Shown piece by piece: positions 1 to 10,134 of a stretch of 64,000 nucleotides of DNA. Source of the stretch: Linyphia triangularis (taxonomy: Eukaryota; Arthropoda; Arachnida; Araneae; Linyphiidae); assembly GCA_963978545.1 (NCBI GenBank), contig OZ021722.1, positions 15,566,801-15,630,800 on the forward strand, in the 5' to 3' direction. The notes under the pieces are model-generated. The model made no database searches and was not told the origin of the DNA. It worked only from the letters and a program-made list of their open reading frames with translations. Numbering within the stretch: position 1 is the first letter of the stretch; each line of letters starts with the position of its first letter. The position numbers were made by a program, and so were the translations under genes.

Positions 1-26
1 GTTCAATGAATTATTGTTCAAAAAGT

Positions 27-43
27 AAAATTTTCAAAATTTT
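27..43. repeat. Doubled AAAATTTT octamer
   Basis: Two copies of the self-complementary octamer AAAATTTT are separated by one C, so the 17 bp are both a direct and an inverted repeat. Together with the A5 run at 20-24, the run centres lie near 22, 30.5 and 40, about 9 bp apart, which is close to helical phasing and favours intrinsic curvature. The motif is kept in nearly all monomers, and a close relative occurs inside L. Confidence 0.75.
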
Positions 44-66
44 TTCCGGTTTGTGATATTAAAGCT

Positions 67-85
67 TATATATAGGAGAATCTCC
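67..85. repeat. TATATATA plus GGAGAATCTCC palindrome
   Basis: A TATATATA run directly abuts an 11 bp perfect palindrome with arms GGAGA and TCTCC around one A. Most P monomers keep both. Q monomers keep TATATA and GGAGAAT but change the right arm end to TCTCG or TTTCG, breaking the palindrome. It looks like a possible protein-binding or transcription-start site; nothing in the sequence proves either. Confidence 0.6.
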
Positions 86-193
86 AATTCCAATTTTATA
101 ACACTCACTAAATAAAAAGTGGGTCTATAGTTGGTTCAAAATGTGCAAATTTCTCAAAAATAAAATTTCCCCATTGAAAACACATGGCGGACT

Positions 194-386
194 GTTCAAT
201 GAATTATTGTTCAAAAAGTAAAATTTTCAAAATTTTTTCCGGTTTGTGATATCGAAGCTCATATATAGGAGAATTTCGAATTTGAATTTTATAACACTCA
301 CTAAATAAGAAGTGGGTCTAAAGTTGTTCCAAAAAGTGCGATTTTCTCAAAAATAAGATTTCGCCATTGAAAACACATGACGGACT
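194..386. repeat. Reference 193 bp monomer (subfamily Q)
   Basis: Second monomer. It carries the linked set that defines subfamily Q: TATCGAAGCTCATAT, then CGAATTTGAA instead of CCAATTCCAA, then TCTAAAGTTGTTCCAAAAAG instead of the P-type TCTATAGTTGGTTC. The three differences travel together in most copies of the window, which argues for two old monomer lineages kept side by side. The HindIII-type hexamer AAGCTT present in P is lost in Q because the sequence reads AAGCTC. Confidence 0.93.
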
Positions 387-397
387 ATTCAATGAAT
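387..397. repeat. Monomer-start palindrome ATTCAATGAAT
   Basis: Five-base arms ATTCA and TGAAT around a single central A form a perfect inverted repeat at the start of one monomer class. The other class starts GTTCA and has one mismatched arm base. The same 11 bp contain the crossover of the chimeric monomer near 52,070. A binding role is possible but not shown. Confidence 0.7.
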
Positions 398-1164
398 AAT
401 TTTTCAAAAAGTAAAATTTTCAAAATTTGTTCCGGTGTGTGATATTGAAGCTTATATATAGGAGAATCTCCAATTCCAATTTTATAACACTCACTAAATA
501 AGAAGCGGGTCTATAGTTGGTTCAAAATGTGCAATTTTCTCAAAAATAAAATTTCACAATTGAAAACACATGGCGGACTGTTCAATGAATTATTGTTCAA
601 AAAGTAAAATTTTCAAAATTTTTTCCGTTTTGTGATATTGAAGCTCATATATAGGAGAATCTCCTATTCGAATTTTATAACACTCACTAAATAAGAAGTG
701 GGTCTAAAGTTGGTCCTAAAACTTGAACTTTCAAAATTTTCGTTTAAAATTTTCCCCATGTTAACAGTATGGAAAATTTCACACTTCTAAATTTTCAAAA
801 TTTTACAATCATTTTGCAACTAGGGTAAAAGAAATTGTCATCCGAATCGATTTCCACATTCAAGTGGTTATTAAAATGAAATTTTACTTCTCAAAATTCG
901 GTTATTGCCAAAAAATCTTTATATCCCTTTGAATATACATTAAACTTGCCAATCCTTAGGCAATTTTCCAATTCTCAATTTTCGAATTTTAACCTTAATT
1001 TGTAGCCTAGGATAATAAAAGTCATCTTTCGATTTCTTTCTGATCATCAATTTGCTCATGAAATATTATTTTAGTACACAATATCGAAGCAATGCTAAGT
1101 AAATTAAAGCCTCAAAACAGTTTCTGAGCGCTTTCGTTTCAAAATTTCAACTTCTCATAGAGCT

Positions 1165-1295
1165 ATTCAAAAATAGTTTTTTTTGCCAAAATTTTGAAAT
1201 TTGTTTGATTTTTAATGTGTTTTTGAATAAAAAAACACAATTTGGAACCATTTGTTAAAAATGAAATTTTCCATTCAAATACACTCAAAACTGAA
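1165..1295. other. PATC-like phased A/T runs in L
   Basis: Centres of successive A or T runs read off by eye fall near 1171, 1180, 1191, 1200, 1211, 1222, 1232, 1241, 1252, 1259, 1267, 1278 and 1288, a mean of about 10 bp. Runs on one helical face like this are the definition of periodic An/Tn clusters, known as a feature of germline-expressed regions in C. elegans. The same stretch recurs in all 24 L copies. Confidence 0.55.
1216..1239. repeat. Hairpin-capable inverted repeat in L
   Basis: Arms TGTGTTTTT and AAAAACACA (9 bp each) flank the loop GAATAA. Most L copies keep it. The delta class differs in the length of the A run, and the delta copy at 8350 changes ACACAATTT to AACAATTT, which weakens the arm. 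It lies inside the stretch of A and T runs spaced about 10 bp apart. Confidence 0.7.
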
Positions 1296-1420
1296 ATATT
1301 TCAAGATTTTCGAAAAATTGAATTTTTTATTTTTAGAATACTTTTTTTTAATTAAAATTTGTTACAAGAATAACTATAAAACATATATCCAACTGCAATT
1401 CGCAATTTGAAAGCATTTGA

Positions 1421-2377
1421 GCAATTTTCTCGAAAATACAATTCTACATTGAAATTACATGGCGGACTATTCAATGAATAATTGTTCAAAAAGTAAAATT
1501 TTCAAAATTTGTTCCGTTTGGTGATATTGAAGCTTATATATAGGAGAATCTCCAATTCCAATTTTATAACACTCACTAAATAAGAACTGGGTCTATAGTT
1601 GGTTCAAAATGTGCAATTTTCTCAAAAATAAGATTTCGCCATTGGAAACACATGACGGACTGTTCAATGAATTATTGTTCAAAAAGTAAAATTTTCAAAA
1701 TTTTTTCCGGTTTGTGATATTAAAGCTTATATATAGGAGAATCTCCAATTCCAATTTTATAACACTCACTAAATAAAAAGTGGGTCTATAGTTGGTTCAA
1801 AATGTGCAAATTTCTCAAAAATAAAATTTCCCCATTGAAAACACATGGCGGACTGTTCAATGAATTATTGTTCAAAAAGTAAAATTTTCAAAATTTTTTC
1901 CGGTTTGTGATATCGAAGCTCATATATAGGAGAATTTCGAATTTGAATTTTATAACACTCACTAAATAAGAAGTGGGTCTAAAGTTGTTCCAAAAAGTGC
2001 GATTTTCTCAAAAATAAGATTTCGCCATTGAAAACACATGACGGACTATTCAATGAATAATTTTTCAAAAAGTAAAATTTTCAAAATTTGTTCCGGTGTG
2101 TGATATTGAAGCTTATATATAGGAGAATCTCCAATTCCAATTTTATAACACTCACTAAATAAGAAGCGGGTCTATAGTTGGTTCAAAATGTGCAATTTTC
2201 TCAAAAATAAAATTTCACAATTGAAAACACATGGCGGACTGTTCAATGAATTATTGTTCAAAAAGTAAAATTTTCAAAATTTTTTCCGGTTTGTGATATT
2301 GAAGCTCATATATAGGAGAATCTCCTATTCGAATTTTATAACACTCACTAAATAAGAAGTGGGTCTAAAGTTGGTCC
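1421..2377. repeat. Monomer block M1 (4 monomers)
   Basis: Tail of the first composite, four full monomers from 1469, and the head of the next composite. The first starts after ATTCTACATTGAAATTAC, a tail variant found after alpha-type and zeta-type L copies. Nothing else seen. Confidence 0.92.
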
Positions 2378-3093
2378 TAAAACTTGAACTTTCAAAATTT
2401 TCGTTTAAAATTTTCCCCATGTTAACAGTATGGAAAATTTCACACTTCTAAATTTTCAAAATTTTACAATCATTTTGCAACTAGGGTAACAGAAATTGTC
2501 ATCCGAATCGATTTCCACATTCAAGTGGTTATTAAAATGAAATTTTACTTCTCAAAATTCGGTTATTGCCAAAAAATCTTTATATCCCTTTGAATATACA
2601 TTAAACTTGCCAATCCTTAGGCAATTTTCCAATTCTCAATTTTCGAATTTTAACCTTAATTTGTAGCCTAGGATAATAAAAGTCATCTTTCGATTTCTTT
2701 CTGATCATCAATTTGCTCATGAAATATTATTTTAGTACACAATATCGAAGCAATGCTAAGTAAATTAAAGCCTCAAAACAGTTTCTGAGCGCTTTCGTTT
2801 CAAAATTTCAACTTCTCATAGAGCTATTCAAAAATAGTTTTTTTTGCCAAAATTTTGAAATTTGTTTGATTTTTAATGTGTTTTTGAATAAAAAAACACA
2901 ATTTGGAACAATTTGTTAAAAATGAAATTTTCCATTCAAATACACTCAAAACTGAAATATTTCAAGATTTTCGAATTTTTGAATTTTGAATTGAATTTTT
3001 TATTTTTAGAATACTTTTTTTTAATTAAAATTTGGTACAAGAATAACTATAAAACATATATCCAACTGCAATTCGCAATTTGAAAGCATTTGA
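2378..3093. repeat. L2, class beta, 716 bp
   Basis: Same left end as alpha (CCTAAAACTTGAAC) but with the 12 bp longer right part, TCGAATTTTTGAATTTTGAA, and GGAACAATTT instead of GGAACCATTT. The tail continues as CCTTATTGAAATCAC. Beta always follows an alpha copy in this window. Confidence 0.92.
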
Positions 3094-4822
3094 GCAATTT
3101 TCTCGAAAATACAATTCCTTATTGAAATCACATGGCGGACTATTCAATGAATAATTGTTCAAAAATTAAAATTTTCAAAATTTTTTCCCGTTTGTGATAT
3201 TGTAACTTATATATAGGAGAATATCCAATTTCAATTTTATAAAACTCACTAAATAAGAAGCGGGTCTATAGTTGGTTCAAAATGTGCAATTTTCTCAAAA
3301 ATAAAATTTCACAATTGAAAACAAATGCCGGACTGTTCAATGAATTATTGTTCAAAAAGTAAAATTTTCAAAATTTGTTCCGGTGTGTGATATTGAAGCT
3401 TATATATAGGAGAATCTCCAATTCCAATTTTATAACACTCACTAAATAAGAAGTGGGTCTATAGTCGGTTCAAAATGTGCAAATTTCTCAAAAATAAAAT
3501 TTCCCCATTGAAAACACATGGCGGACTGTTCAATGAATTATTGTTAAAAAAGTAAAATTTTCAACATTTTTTCCGGTTTGTGATATCGAAGCTCATATAT
3601 AGGAGAATCTCGAATTTGAATTTTATAACACTCACTAAATAAGAAGTGAGTCTAAAGTTGTTCCAAAAAGTGCAATTATCTAAAAAATAAAATTTCCCCA
3701 TTGAAAACACATGGCGGACTGTTCAATGAATTATTGTTCAAAAAGTAAAATTTTCAAAATTTTTTCCGGTTTGTGATATTGAAGCTCATATAGAGGAGAA
3801 TCTCGAATTTGAATTTTATAACACTCACTAAATAAGAAGGGGGTCTAAAATTGTTCCAAAAAGTGCAATTTTCTCAAAAATAAGATTTCGCCATTGGAAA
3901 CACATGACGGACTATTCAATGAATAATTTTTCAAAAAGTAAAATTTTCAAAATTTGTTCCGGTGTGTGATATTGAAGCTTATATATAGGAGAATCTCCAA
4001 TTCCAATTTTATAACACTCACTGAATAAGAAGCGGGTCTATAGTTGGTTCAAAATGTGCAATTTTCTCAAAAATAAAATTTCACAATTGAAAACACATGG
4101 CGGACTGTTCAATGAATTATTGTTCAAAAAGTAAAATTTTCAAAATTTGTACCGGTGTGTGATATTGAAGCTTATATATAGGAGAATCTCCAATTCCAAT
4201 TTTATAACACTCACTAAATAAGATGTGTGTCTATAGTTGGTTCAAAATGTGCAAATTTCTCAAAAATAAAATTTCCCCATTGAAAACGCATGGCGGACTG
4301 TTCAATGAATTATTGTTCAAAAAGTAAAATTTTCAAAATTTTTTCCGGTTTGTGATATCGAAGCTCATATATAGGAGAATCTCGAATTTGAATTTTATAA
4401 CACTCACTAAATAAGAAGTGGGTCTAAAGTTGTTCCAAAAAGTGCAATTTTCTCAAAAATAAAATTTCACAATTGAAAACACATGGCGGACTGTTCAATG
4501 AATTATTGTTCAAAAAGTAAAATTTTCAAAATTTGTTCCGGTGTGTGATATTGAAGCTTATATATAGGAGAATCTCCAATTCCAATTTTATAACACTCAC
4601 TAAATAAGATGTGTGTCTATAGTTGGTTCAAAATGTGCAAATTTCTCAAAAATAAAATTTCCCCATTGAAAACGCATGGCGGACTGTTCAATGAATTATT
4701 GTTAAAAAAGTAAAATTTTCAAAATTTTTTCCGGTTTGTGATATTGAAGCTCATATATAGGAGAATCTCCTATTCGAATTTTATAACACTCACTAAATAA
4801 GAAGTGGGTCTAAAGTTGGTCC
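3094..4822. repeat. Monomer block M2 (8 monomers)
   Basis: Eight monomers between L2 and L3. The first has unusual marks, TGTAACTTATATAT and TTATAAAACTCAC, that recur only after L8, L14, L20 and L23. Order by subfamily: P, P, Q, Q, P, P, Q, P, then the R head. Two monomers have GTTAAAAAAG for GTTCAAAAAG. Confidence 0.9.
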
Positions 4823-5538
4823 TAAAAATTGAACTTTCAAAATTTTCGTTTAAAATTTTCCCCATGTTAACAGTATGGAAAATTTCACACTTCTAAATTT
4901 TCAAAATTTTACAATCATTTTGCAACTAGGGTAACAGAAATTGTCATCCGAATCGATTTCCACATTCAAGTGGTTATTAAAATGAAATTTTACTTCTCAA
5001 AATTCGGTTATTGCAAAAAAATCTTTATATCCCTTTGAATATACATTAAACTTGCCAATCCTTAGGCAATTTTCCAATTCTCAATTTTCGAATTTTAACC
5101 TTAATTTGTAGCCTAGGATAATAAAAGTCATCTTTCGATTTCTTTCTGATCATCAATTTGCTCATGAAATATTATTTTAGTACACAATATCGAAGCAATG
5201 CTAAGTAAATTAAAGCCTCAAAACAGTTTCTGAGCGCTTTCGTTTCAAAATTTCAACTTCTCATAGAGCTATTCAAAAATAGTTTTTTTTGCCAAAATTT
5301 TGAAATTTGTTTGATTTTTAATGTGTTTTTGAATAAAAAAACACAATTTGGAACAATTTGTTAAAAATGAAATTTTCCATTCAAATACACTCAAAACTGA
5401 AATATTTCAAGATTTTCGAATTTTTGAATTTTGAATTGAATTTTTTATTTTTAGAATACTTTTTTTTAATTAAAATTTGGTACAAGAATAACTATAAAAC
5501 ATATATCCAACTGCAATTCGCAATTTGAAAGCATTTGA
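4823..5538. repeat. L3, gamma-like, 716 bp
   Basis: Long form with CCTAAAAATTGAAC at the left end, as in gamma, but it keeps CGTTTAAAA and CTAGGGTAAC where the later gamma copies have CGTTTCAAA and CTAAGGTAAC. A private change reads TTGCAAAAAAATC for TTGCCAAAAAATC. It may be an intermediate between beta and gamma. Confidence 0.88.
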
Positions 5539-6688
5539 GCAATTTTCTCGAAAATACAATTCCTTATTGAAATCACATGGCGGACTATTCAATGAATAAT
5601 TGTTCAAAAATTAAAATTTTCAAAATTTTTTCCCGTTTGTGATATTGTAACTTATATATAGGAGAATATCCAATTTCAATTTTATAACACTCACTAAATA
5701 AGAAGCGGGTCTATATTTGGTTCAAAATGTGCAATTTTCTCAAAAATAAAATTTCACAATTGAAAACAAATGCCGGACTGTTCAATGAATTATTGTTCAA
5801 AAAGTAAAATTTTCAAAATTTGTTCCGTTTGGTGATATTGAAGCTTATATATAGGAGAATCTCCAATTCCAATTTTATAACACTCACTAAATAAGAAGTG
5901 GGTCTATAGTTGGTTCAAAATGTACAATTTTCTCAAAAATAAGATTTCGCCATTGGAAACACATGACGGACTGTTCAATGAATTATTGTTCAAAAAGTAA
6001 AATTTTCAAAATTTTTTCCGGTTTGTGATATTAAAGCTTATATATAGGAGAATCTCCAATTCCAATTTTATAACACTCACTAAATAAAAAGTGGGTCTAT
6101 AGTTGGTTCAAAATGTGCAAATTTCTCAAAAATAAAATTTCCCCATTGAAAACACATGGCGGACTGTTCAATGAATTATTGTTCAAAAAGTAAAATTTTC
6201 AAAATTTTTTCCGGTTTGTGATATCGAAGCTCATATATAGGAGAATTTCGAATTTGAATTTTATAACACTCACTAAATAAGAAGTGGGTCTAAAGTTGTT
6301 CCAAAAAGTGCGATTTTCTCAAAAATAAGATTTCGCCATTGAAAACACATGACGGACTATTCAATGAATAATTTTTCAAAAAGTAAAATTTTCAAAATTT
6401 GTTCCGGTGTGTGATATTGAAGCTTATATATAGGAGAATCTCCAATTCCAATTTTATAACACTCACTAAATAAGAAGCGGGTCTATAGTTGGTTCAAAAT
6501 GTGCAATTTTCTCAAAAATAAAATTTCACAATTGAAAACACATGGCGGACTGTTCAATGAATTATTGTTCAAAAAGTAAAATTTTCAAAAATTTTTCCGG
6601 TTTGTGATATTGAAGCTCATATATAGGAGAATCTCCTATTCGAATTTTATAACACTCACTAAATAAGAAGTGGGTCTAAAGTTGGTCC
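5539..6688. repeat. Monomer block M3 (5 monomers)
   Basis: Five monomers, the same number and nearly the same sequence as block M6 after L6. The last three copy the P-Q-P series of block M0, including the TTAAAGCTT monomer. No other feature seen. Confidence 0.9.
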
Positions 6689-7392
6689 TAAAACTTGAAC
6701 TTTCAAAATTTTCGTTTAAAATTTTCCCCATGTTAACAGTATGGAAAATTTCACACTTCTAAATTTTCAAAATTTTACAATCATTTTGCAACTAGGGTAA
6801 CAGAAATTGTCATCCGAATCGATTTCCACATTCAAGTGGTTATTAAAATGAAATTTTACTTCTCAAAATTCGGTTATTGCCAAAAAATCTTTATATCCCT
6901 TTGAATATACATTAAACTTGCCAATCCTTAGGCAATTTTCCAATTCTCAATTTTCGAATTTTAACCTTAATTTGTAGCCTAGGATAATAAAAGTCATCTT
7001 TCGATTTCTTTCTGATCATCAATTTGCTCATGAAATATTATTTTAGTACACAATATCGAAGCAATGCTAAGTAAATTAAAGCCTCAAAACAGTTTCTGAG
7101 CGCTTTCGTTTCAAAATTTCAACTTCTCATAGAGCTATTCAAAAATAGTTTTTTTTGCCAAAATTTTGAAATTTGTTTGATTTTTAATGTGTTTTTGAAT
7201 AAAAAAACACAATTTGGAACCATTTGTTAAAAATGAAATTTTCCATTCAAATACACTCAAAACTGAAATATTTCAAGATTTTCGAAAAATTGAATTTTTT
7301 ATTTTTAGAATACTTTTTTTTAATTAAAATTTGTTACAAGAATAACTATAAAACATATATCCAACTGCAATTCGCAATTTGAAAGCATTTGA
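6689..7392. repeat. L4, class alpha, 704 bp
   Basis: Second alpha of the left flank, with the short right part and GTTACAAG. In the regular order of the later super-units an alpha is not expected here between gamma and delta, so this copy marks the left flank as rearranged. Confidence 0.9.
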
Positions 7393-8349
7393 GCAATTTT
7401 CTCGAAAATACAATTCTACATTGAAATTACATGGCGGACTATTCAATGAATAATTGTTCAAAAAGTAAAATTTTCAAAATTTGTTCCGGTGTGTGATATT
7501 GAAGCTTATATATAGGAGAATCTCCAATTCCAATTTTATAACACTCACTGAATAAGAAGCGGGTCTATAGTTGGTTCAAAATGTGCAATTTTCTCAAAAA
7601 TAAGATTTCGCCATTGGAAACACATGACGGACTGTTCAATGAATTATTGTTCAAAAAGTAAAATTTTCAAAATTTTTTCCGGTTTGTGATATTAAAGCTT
7701 ATATATAGGAGAATCTCCAATTCCAATTTTATAACACTCACTAAATAAAAAGTGGGTCTATAGTTGGTTCAAAATGTGCAAATTTCTCAAAAATAAAATT
7801 TCCCCATTGAAAACACATGGCGGACTGTTCAATGAATTATTGTTCAAAAAGTAAAATTTTCAAAATTTTTTCCGGTTTGTGATATCGAAGCTCATATATA
7901 GGAGAATTTCGAATTTGAATTTTATAACACTCACTAAATAAGAAGTGGGTCTAAAGTTGTTCCAAAAAGTGCGATTTTCTCAAAAATAAGATTTCGCCAT
8001 TGAAAACACATGACGGACTATTCAATGAATAATTTTTCAAAAATTAAAATTTTCAAAATTTGTTCCGGTGTGTGATATTGAAGCTTATATATAGGAGAAT
8101 CTCCAATTCCAATTTTATAACACTCACTAAATAAGAAGCGGGTCTATAGTTGGTTCAAAATGTGCAATTTTCTCAAAAATAAAATTTCACAATTGAAAAC
8201 ACATGGCGGACTGTTCAATGAATTATTGTTCAAAAAGTAAAATTTTCAAAATTTTTTCCGGTTTGTGATATTGAAGCTCATATATAGGAGAATCTCCTAT
8301 TCGAATTTTATAACACTCACTAAATAAGAAGTGGGTCTAAAGTTGGTCC
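7393..8349. repeat. Monomer block M4 (4 monomers)
   Basis: Four monomers, 1661 bp spacing from L4 to L5. The first has ACTCACTGAATAAG and an AGCGGGTC variant; a later one reads TTCAAAAATTAAAA. Otherwise like M1. Confidence 0.9.
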
Positions 8350-9039
8350 TAAAAATTGAACTTTCAAAATTTTCGTTTAAAATTTTCCCCATGTTAACAG
8401 TATGGAAAATTTCACACTTCTAAATTTTCAAAATTTTACAATCATTTTGCAACTAGGGTAACAGAAATTGTCATCCGAATCGATTTCCACATTCAAGTGG
8501 TTATTAAAATGAAATTTTACTTCTCAAAATTTGGTTATTGCCAAAAAATCTTTATATCCCTTTGAATATACATTAAACTTGCCAATCCTTAGGCAATTTT
8601 CGAATTTTAACCTTAATTTGTAGCCTAGGATAATAAAAGTTATCTTCCGATTTCTTTCTGATCATCAATTTGCTCATGAAATATTATTTTAGTACACAAA
8701 ATCGAAGCAATGCAACGTAAAATAAAGCCTCAAAACAGTTTCTGAGCGCTTCCGTTTCAAAATTTCAACTTCTCATAGAGCTATTCAAAAATAGTTTTTT
8801 TTGCCAAAATTTTGAAATTTGTTTGATTTTTAATGTGTTTTTGAATAAAAAAAAAACAATTTGGAACCATTTGTTAAAAATGAAATTTTCCATTCAAATA
8901 CACTCAAAACTGAAATATTTCAAGATTTTCGAAAAATTGAATTTTTTATTTTTAGAATACTTTTTTTTAATTAAAATTTGGTACAAGAATAACTATAAAA
9001 CATATATCCAACTGCAATTCCCAATTTGAAAGCATTTGA
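8350..9039. repeat. L5, class delta with 15 bp deletion, 690 bp
   Basis: Delta marks: AATTTGGTTATT, GTTATCTTCCG, ACAAAATCGAAGCAATGCAA, GCGCTTCCG and AATTCCCAATTTG. This copy alone lacks 15 bp after TTAGGCAATTTTC, where the other delta copies read CCAATCCTCAATTTTCG; the loss lies between CAATTTTC direct repeats and suggests slippage. A 68-codon open frame with a TTG start crosses the right part but is not a gene. Confidence 0.9.
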
Positions 9040-9417
9040 GCAATTTTCTCGAAAATACAATTCCCCATTGAAATAACATTTCGGACTATTCAATGAATAA
9101 TTGTTCAAAAATTAAAATTTTCAAAATTTTTTCCGGTTTGAGATATCGAAGCTCATATATAGGAGAATTTCGAATTTGAATTTTATAACACTCACTAAAT
9201 AAGAAGTGGTTCTAAAGTTGTTCCAAAAAGTGCGATTTTCTCAAAAATAAGATTTCGCCATTGAAAACACATGACGGACTATTCAATGAATAATTTTTCA
9301 AAAAGTAAAATTTTCAAAATTTGTTCCGGTGTGTGATATTGAAGCTTATATATAGGAGAATCTCCAATTCGAATTTTATAACACTCACTAAATAAGAAGT
9401 GGGTCTAAAGTTGGTCC
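9040..9417. repeat. Monomer block M5 (1 monomer)
   Basis: A single Q monomer lies between L5 and L6. It has the marks GGTTTGAGATATCG and AGTGGTTCTAAAG, which elsewhere belong to the monomer directly after a 244/191 variant pair. Blocks M10, M16 and M22, also after a delta L, hold a different monomer, so this junction is a mosaic. Confidence 0.88.
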
Positions 9418-10134
9418 TAAAAATTGAACTTTCAAAATTTTCGTTTCAAATTTTCCCCATGTTAACAGTATGGAAAATTTCACACTTCTAAATTTTCAAA
9501 ATTTTACAATCATTTTGCAACTAAGGTAACAGAAATTGTCATCCGAATCGATTTCCACATTCAAGTGGTTATTAAAATGAAATTTTACTTCTCAAAATTC
9601 GGTTATTGCCAAAAAAATCTTTATATCCCTTTGAATATACATTAAACTTGCCAATCCTTAGGCAATTTTCCAATTCTCAATTTTCGAATTTTAACCTTAA
9701 TTTGTAGCCTAGGATAATAAAAGTCATCTTTCGATTTCTTTCTGATCATCAATTTGCTCATGAAATATTATTTTAGTACACAATATCGAAGCAATGCTAA
9801 GTAAATTAAAGCCTCAAAACAGTTTCTGAGCGCTTTCGTTTCAAAATTTCAACTTCTCATAGAGCTATTCAAAAATAGTTTTTTTTGCCAAAATTTTGAA
9901 ATTTGTTTGATTTTTAATGTGTTTTTGAATAAAAAAACACAATTTGGAACAATTTGTTAAAAATGAAATTTTCCATTCAAATACACTCAAAACTGAAATA
10001 TTTCAAGAGTTTCGAATTTTTGAATTTTGAATTGAATTTTTTATTTTTAGAATACTTTTTTTTAATTAAAATTTGGTACAAGAATAACTATAAAACATAT
10101 ATCCAACTGCAATTCGCAATTTGAAAGCATTTGA
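9418..10134. repeat. L6, class epsilon, 717 bp
   Basis: Epsilon marks: CGTTTCAAA, CTAAGGTAAC, seven A in GCCAAAAAAATC, and the long right part. A private change gives AGAGTTTCGAA for AGATTTTCGAA. Confidence 0.9.

Larger units (their letters stand above)
1..193. repeat. Reference 193 bp monomer (subfamily P)
   Basis: First full monomer, used here as the ruler. Landmarks: a doubled self-complementary octamer AAAATTTT at 27-43, CCGG at 46-49, TATATATA at 67-74, the palindrome GGAGAATCTCC at 75-85, the near-invariant block TATAACACTCACTAAATAA at 97-115, and CATGGCGGACT at 183-193. Subfamily P has GAAGCTTATAT or a close variant, CTCCAATTCC and TCTATAGTTGGTTC. This copy has TTAAAGCTT and AAATAAAAAG variants that recur only in monomers near alpha-class L copies. 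Confidence 0.95.
1..716. repeat. Monomer block M0 (P, Q, P, then R head)
   Basis: Three full monomers at 1, 194 and 387 and the 5' part of the composite starting at 580. The order P-Q-P-R recurs before other alpha and beta L copies. No gene or other feature seen. Confidence 0.93.
717..1420. repeat. L1, class alpha, 704 bp
   Basis: Alpha marks: CCTAAAACTTGAAC at the left end, the short form TCGAAAAATTGAA near the right end, and GGAACCATTT. It differs from other copies by GGGTAAAAGAAATTG in place of GGGTAACAGAAATTG. Stops occur in all frames; no coding potential is visible. Confidence 0.92.
580..1468. repeat. Reference composite unit: monomer R interrupted by L
   Basis: This 889 bp unit starts as an R-type monomer (CTCCTATTCG and TCTAAAGTTGGTCC), enters L at 717, and leaves L at 1421, where the ordinary monomer tail resumes with GCAATTTTCTCGAAAAT and ends in CATGGCGGACT. 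Subtracting one monomer leaves 696 bp of extra length. The left side of L (TAAAATTTTCCCCATG) still resembles the monomer text AAAATTTCCCCATTG, so L may be an expanded old monomer rather than a clean insertion. Confidence 0.85.
1..3322. repeat. 1661 bp higher-order unit, two tandem copies
   Basis: The unit is one composite plus four 193 bp monomers. The rare TTAAAGCTTATAT monomer at 1 recurs at 1662, and the CATG anchor of L1 at 757 recurs in L2 at 2418, both exactly 1661 bp on. The second copy departs by the 12 bp extra sequence in L2. The same 1661 or 1662 bp spacing separates L4-L5, L7-L8, L12-L13, L13-L14, L18-L19 and L19-L20. Confidence 0.9.

Noticed and set aside
61..80. TATATATA as a promoter
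   Set aside because: It occurs in nearly every monomer and no downstream gene exists; a TATA-like run in AT-rich DNA is weak evidence by itself. Kept only as part of the palindrome observation.
900..970. Telomere-like TTAGGC hexamer in L (CCTTAGGCAATT)
   Set aside because: Single hexamer per L, never in tandem; coincidence.
1220..1240. AATAAA as polyadenylation signals in L and some monomers
   Set aside because: Expected by chance in sequence this AT-rich, and there is no transcript unit to end.
717..1420. L as a Helitron or cut-and-paste DNA transposon
   Set aside because: No terminal inverted repeats, no target-site duplication, no clear TC/CTRR ends with a 3' hairpin at the right end, and no transposase or helicase coding. 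All copies sit at the same monomer position, as expected from co-amplification and not from repeated insertion.
8823..9029. 68-codon forward open frame, also at 26,048, 44,742 and 57,935
   Set aside because: It starts with TTG, is rich in Phe, Lys, Ile and Asn as random AT-rich DNA would give, and exists only in delta L copies, whose sequence happens to lack the stops seen in other L copies. No ribosome or splice context.
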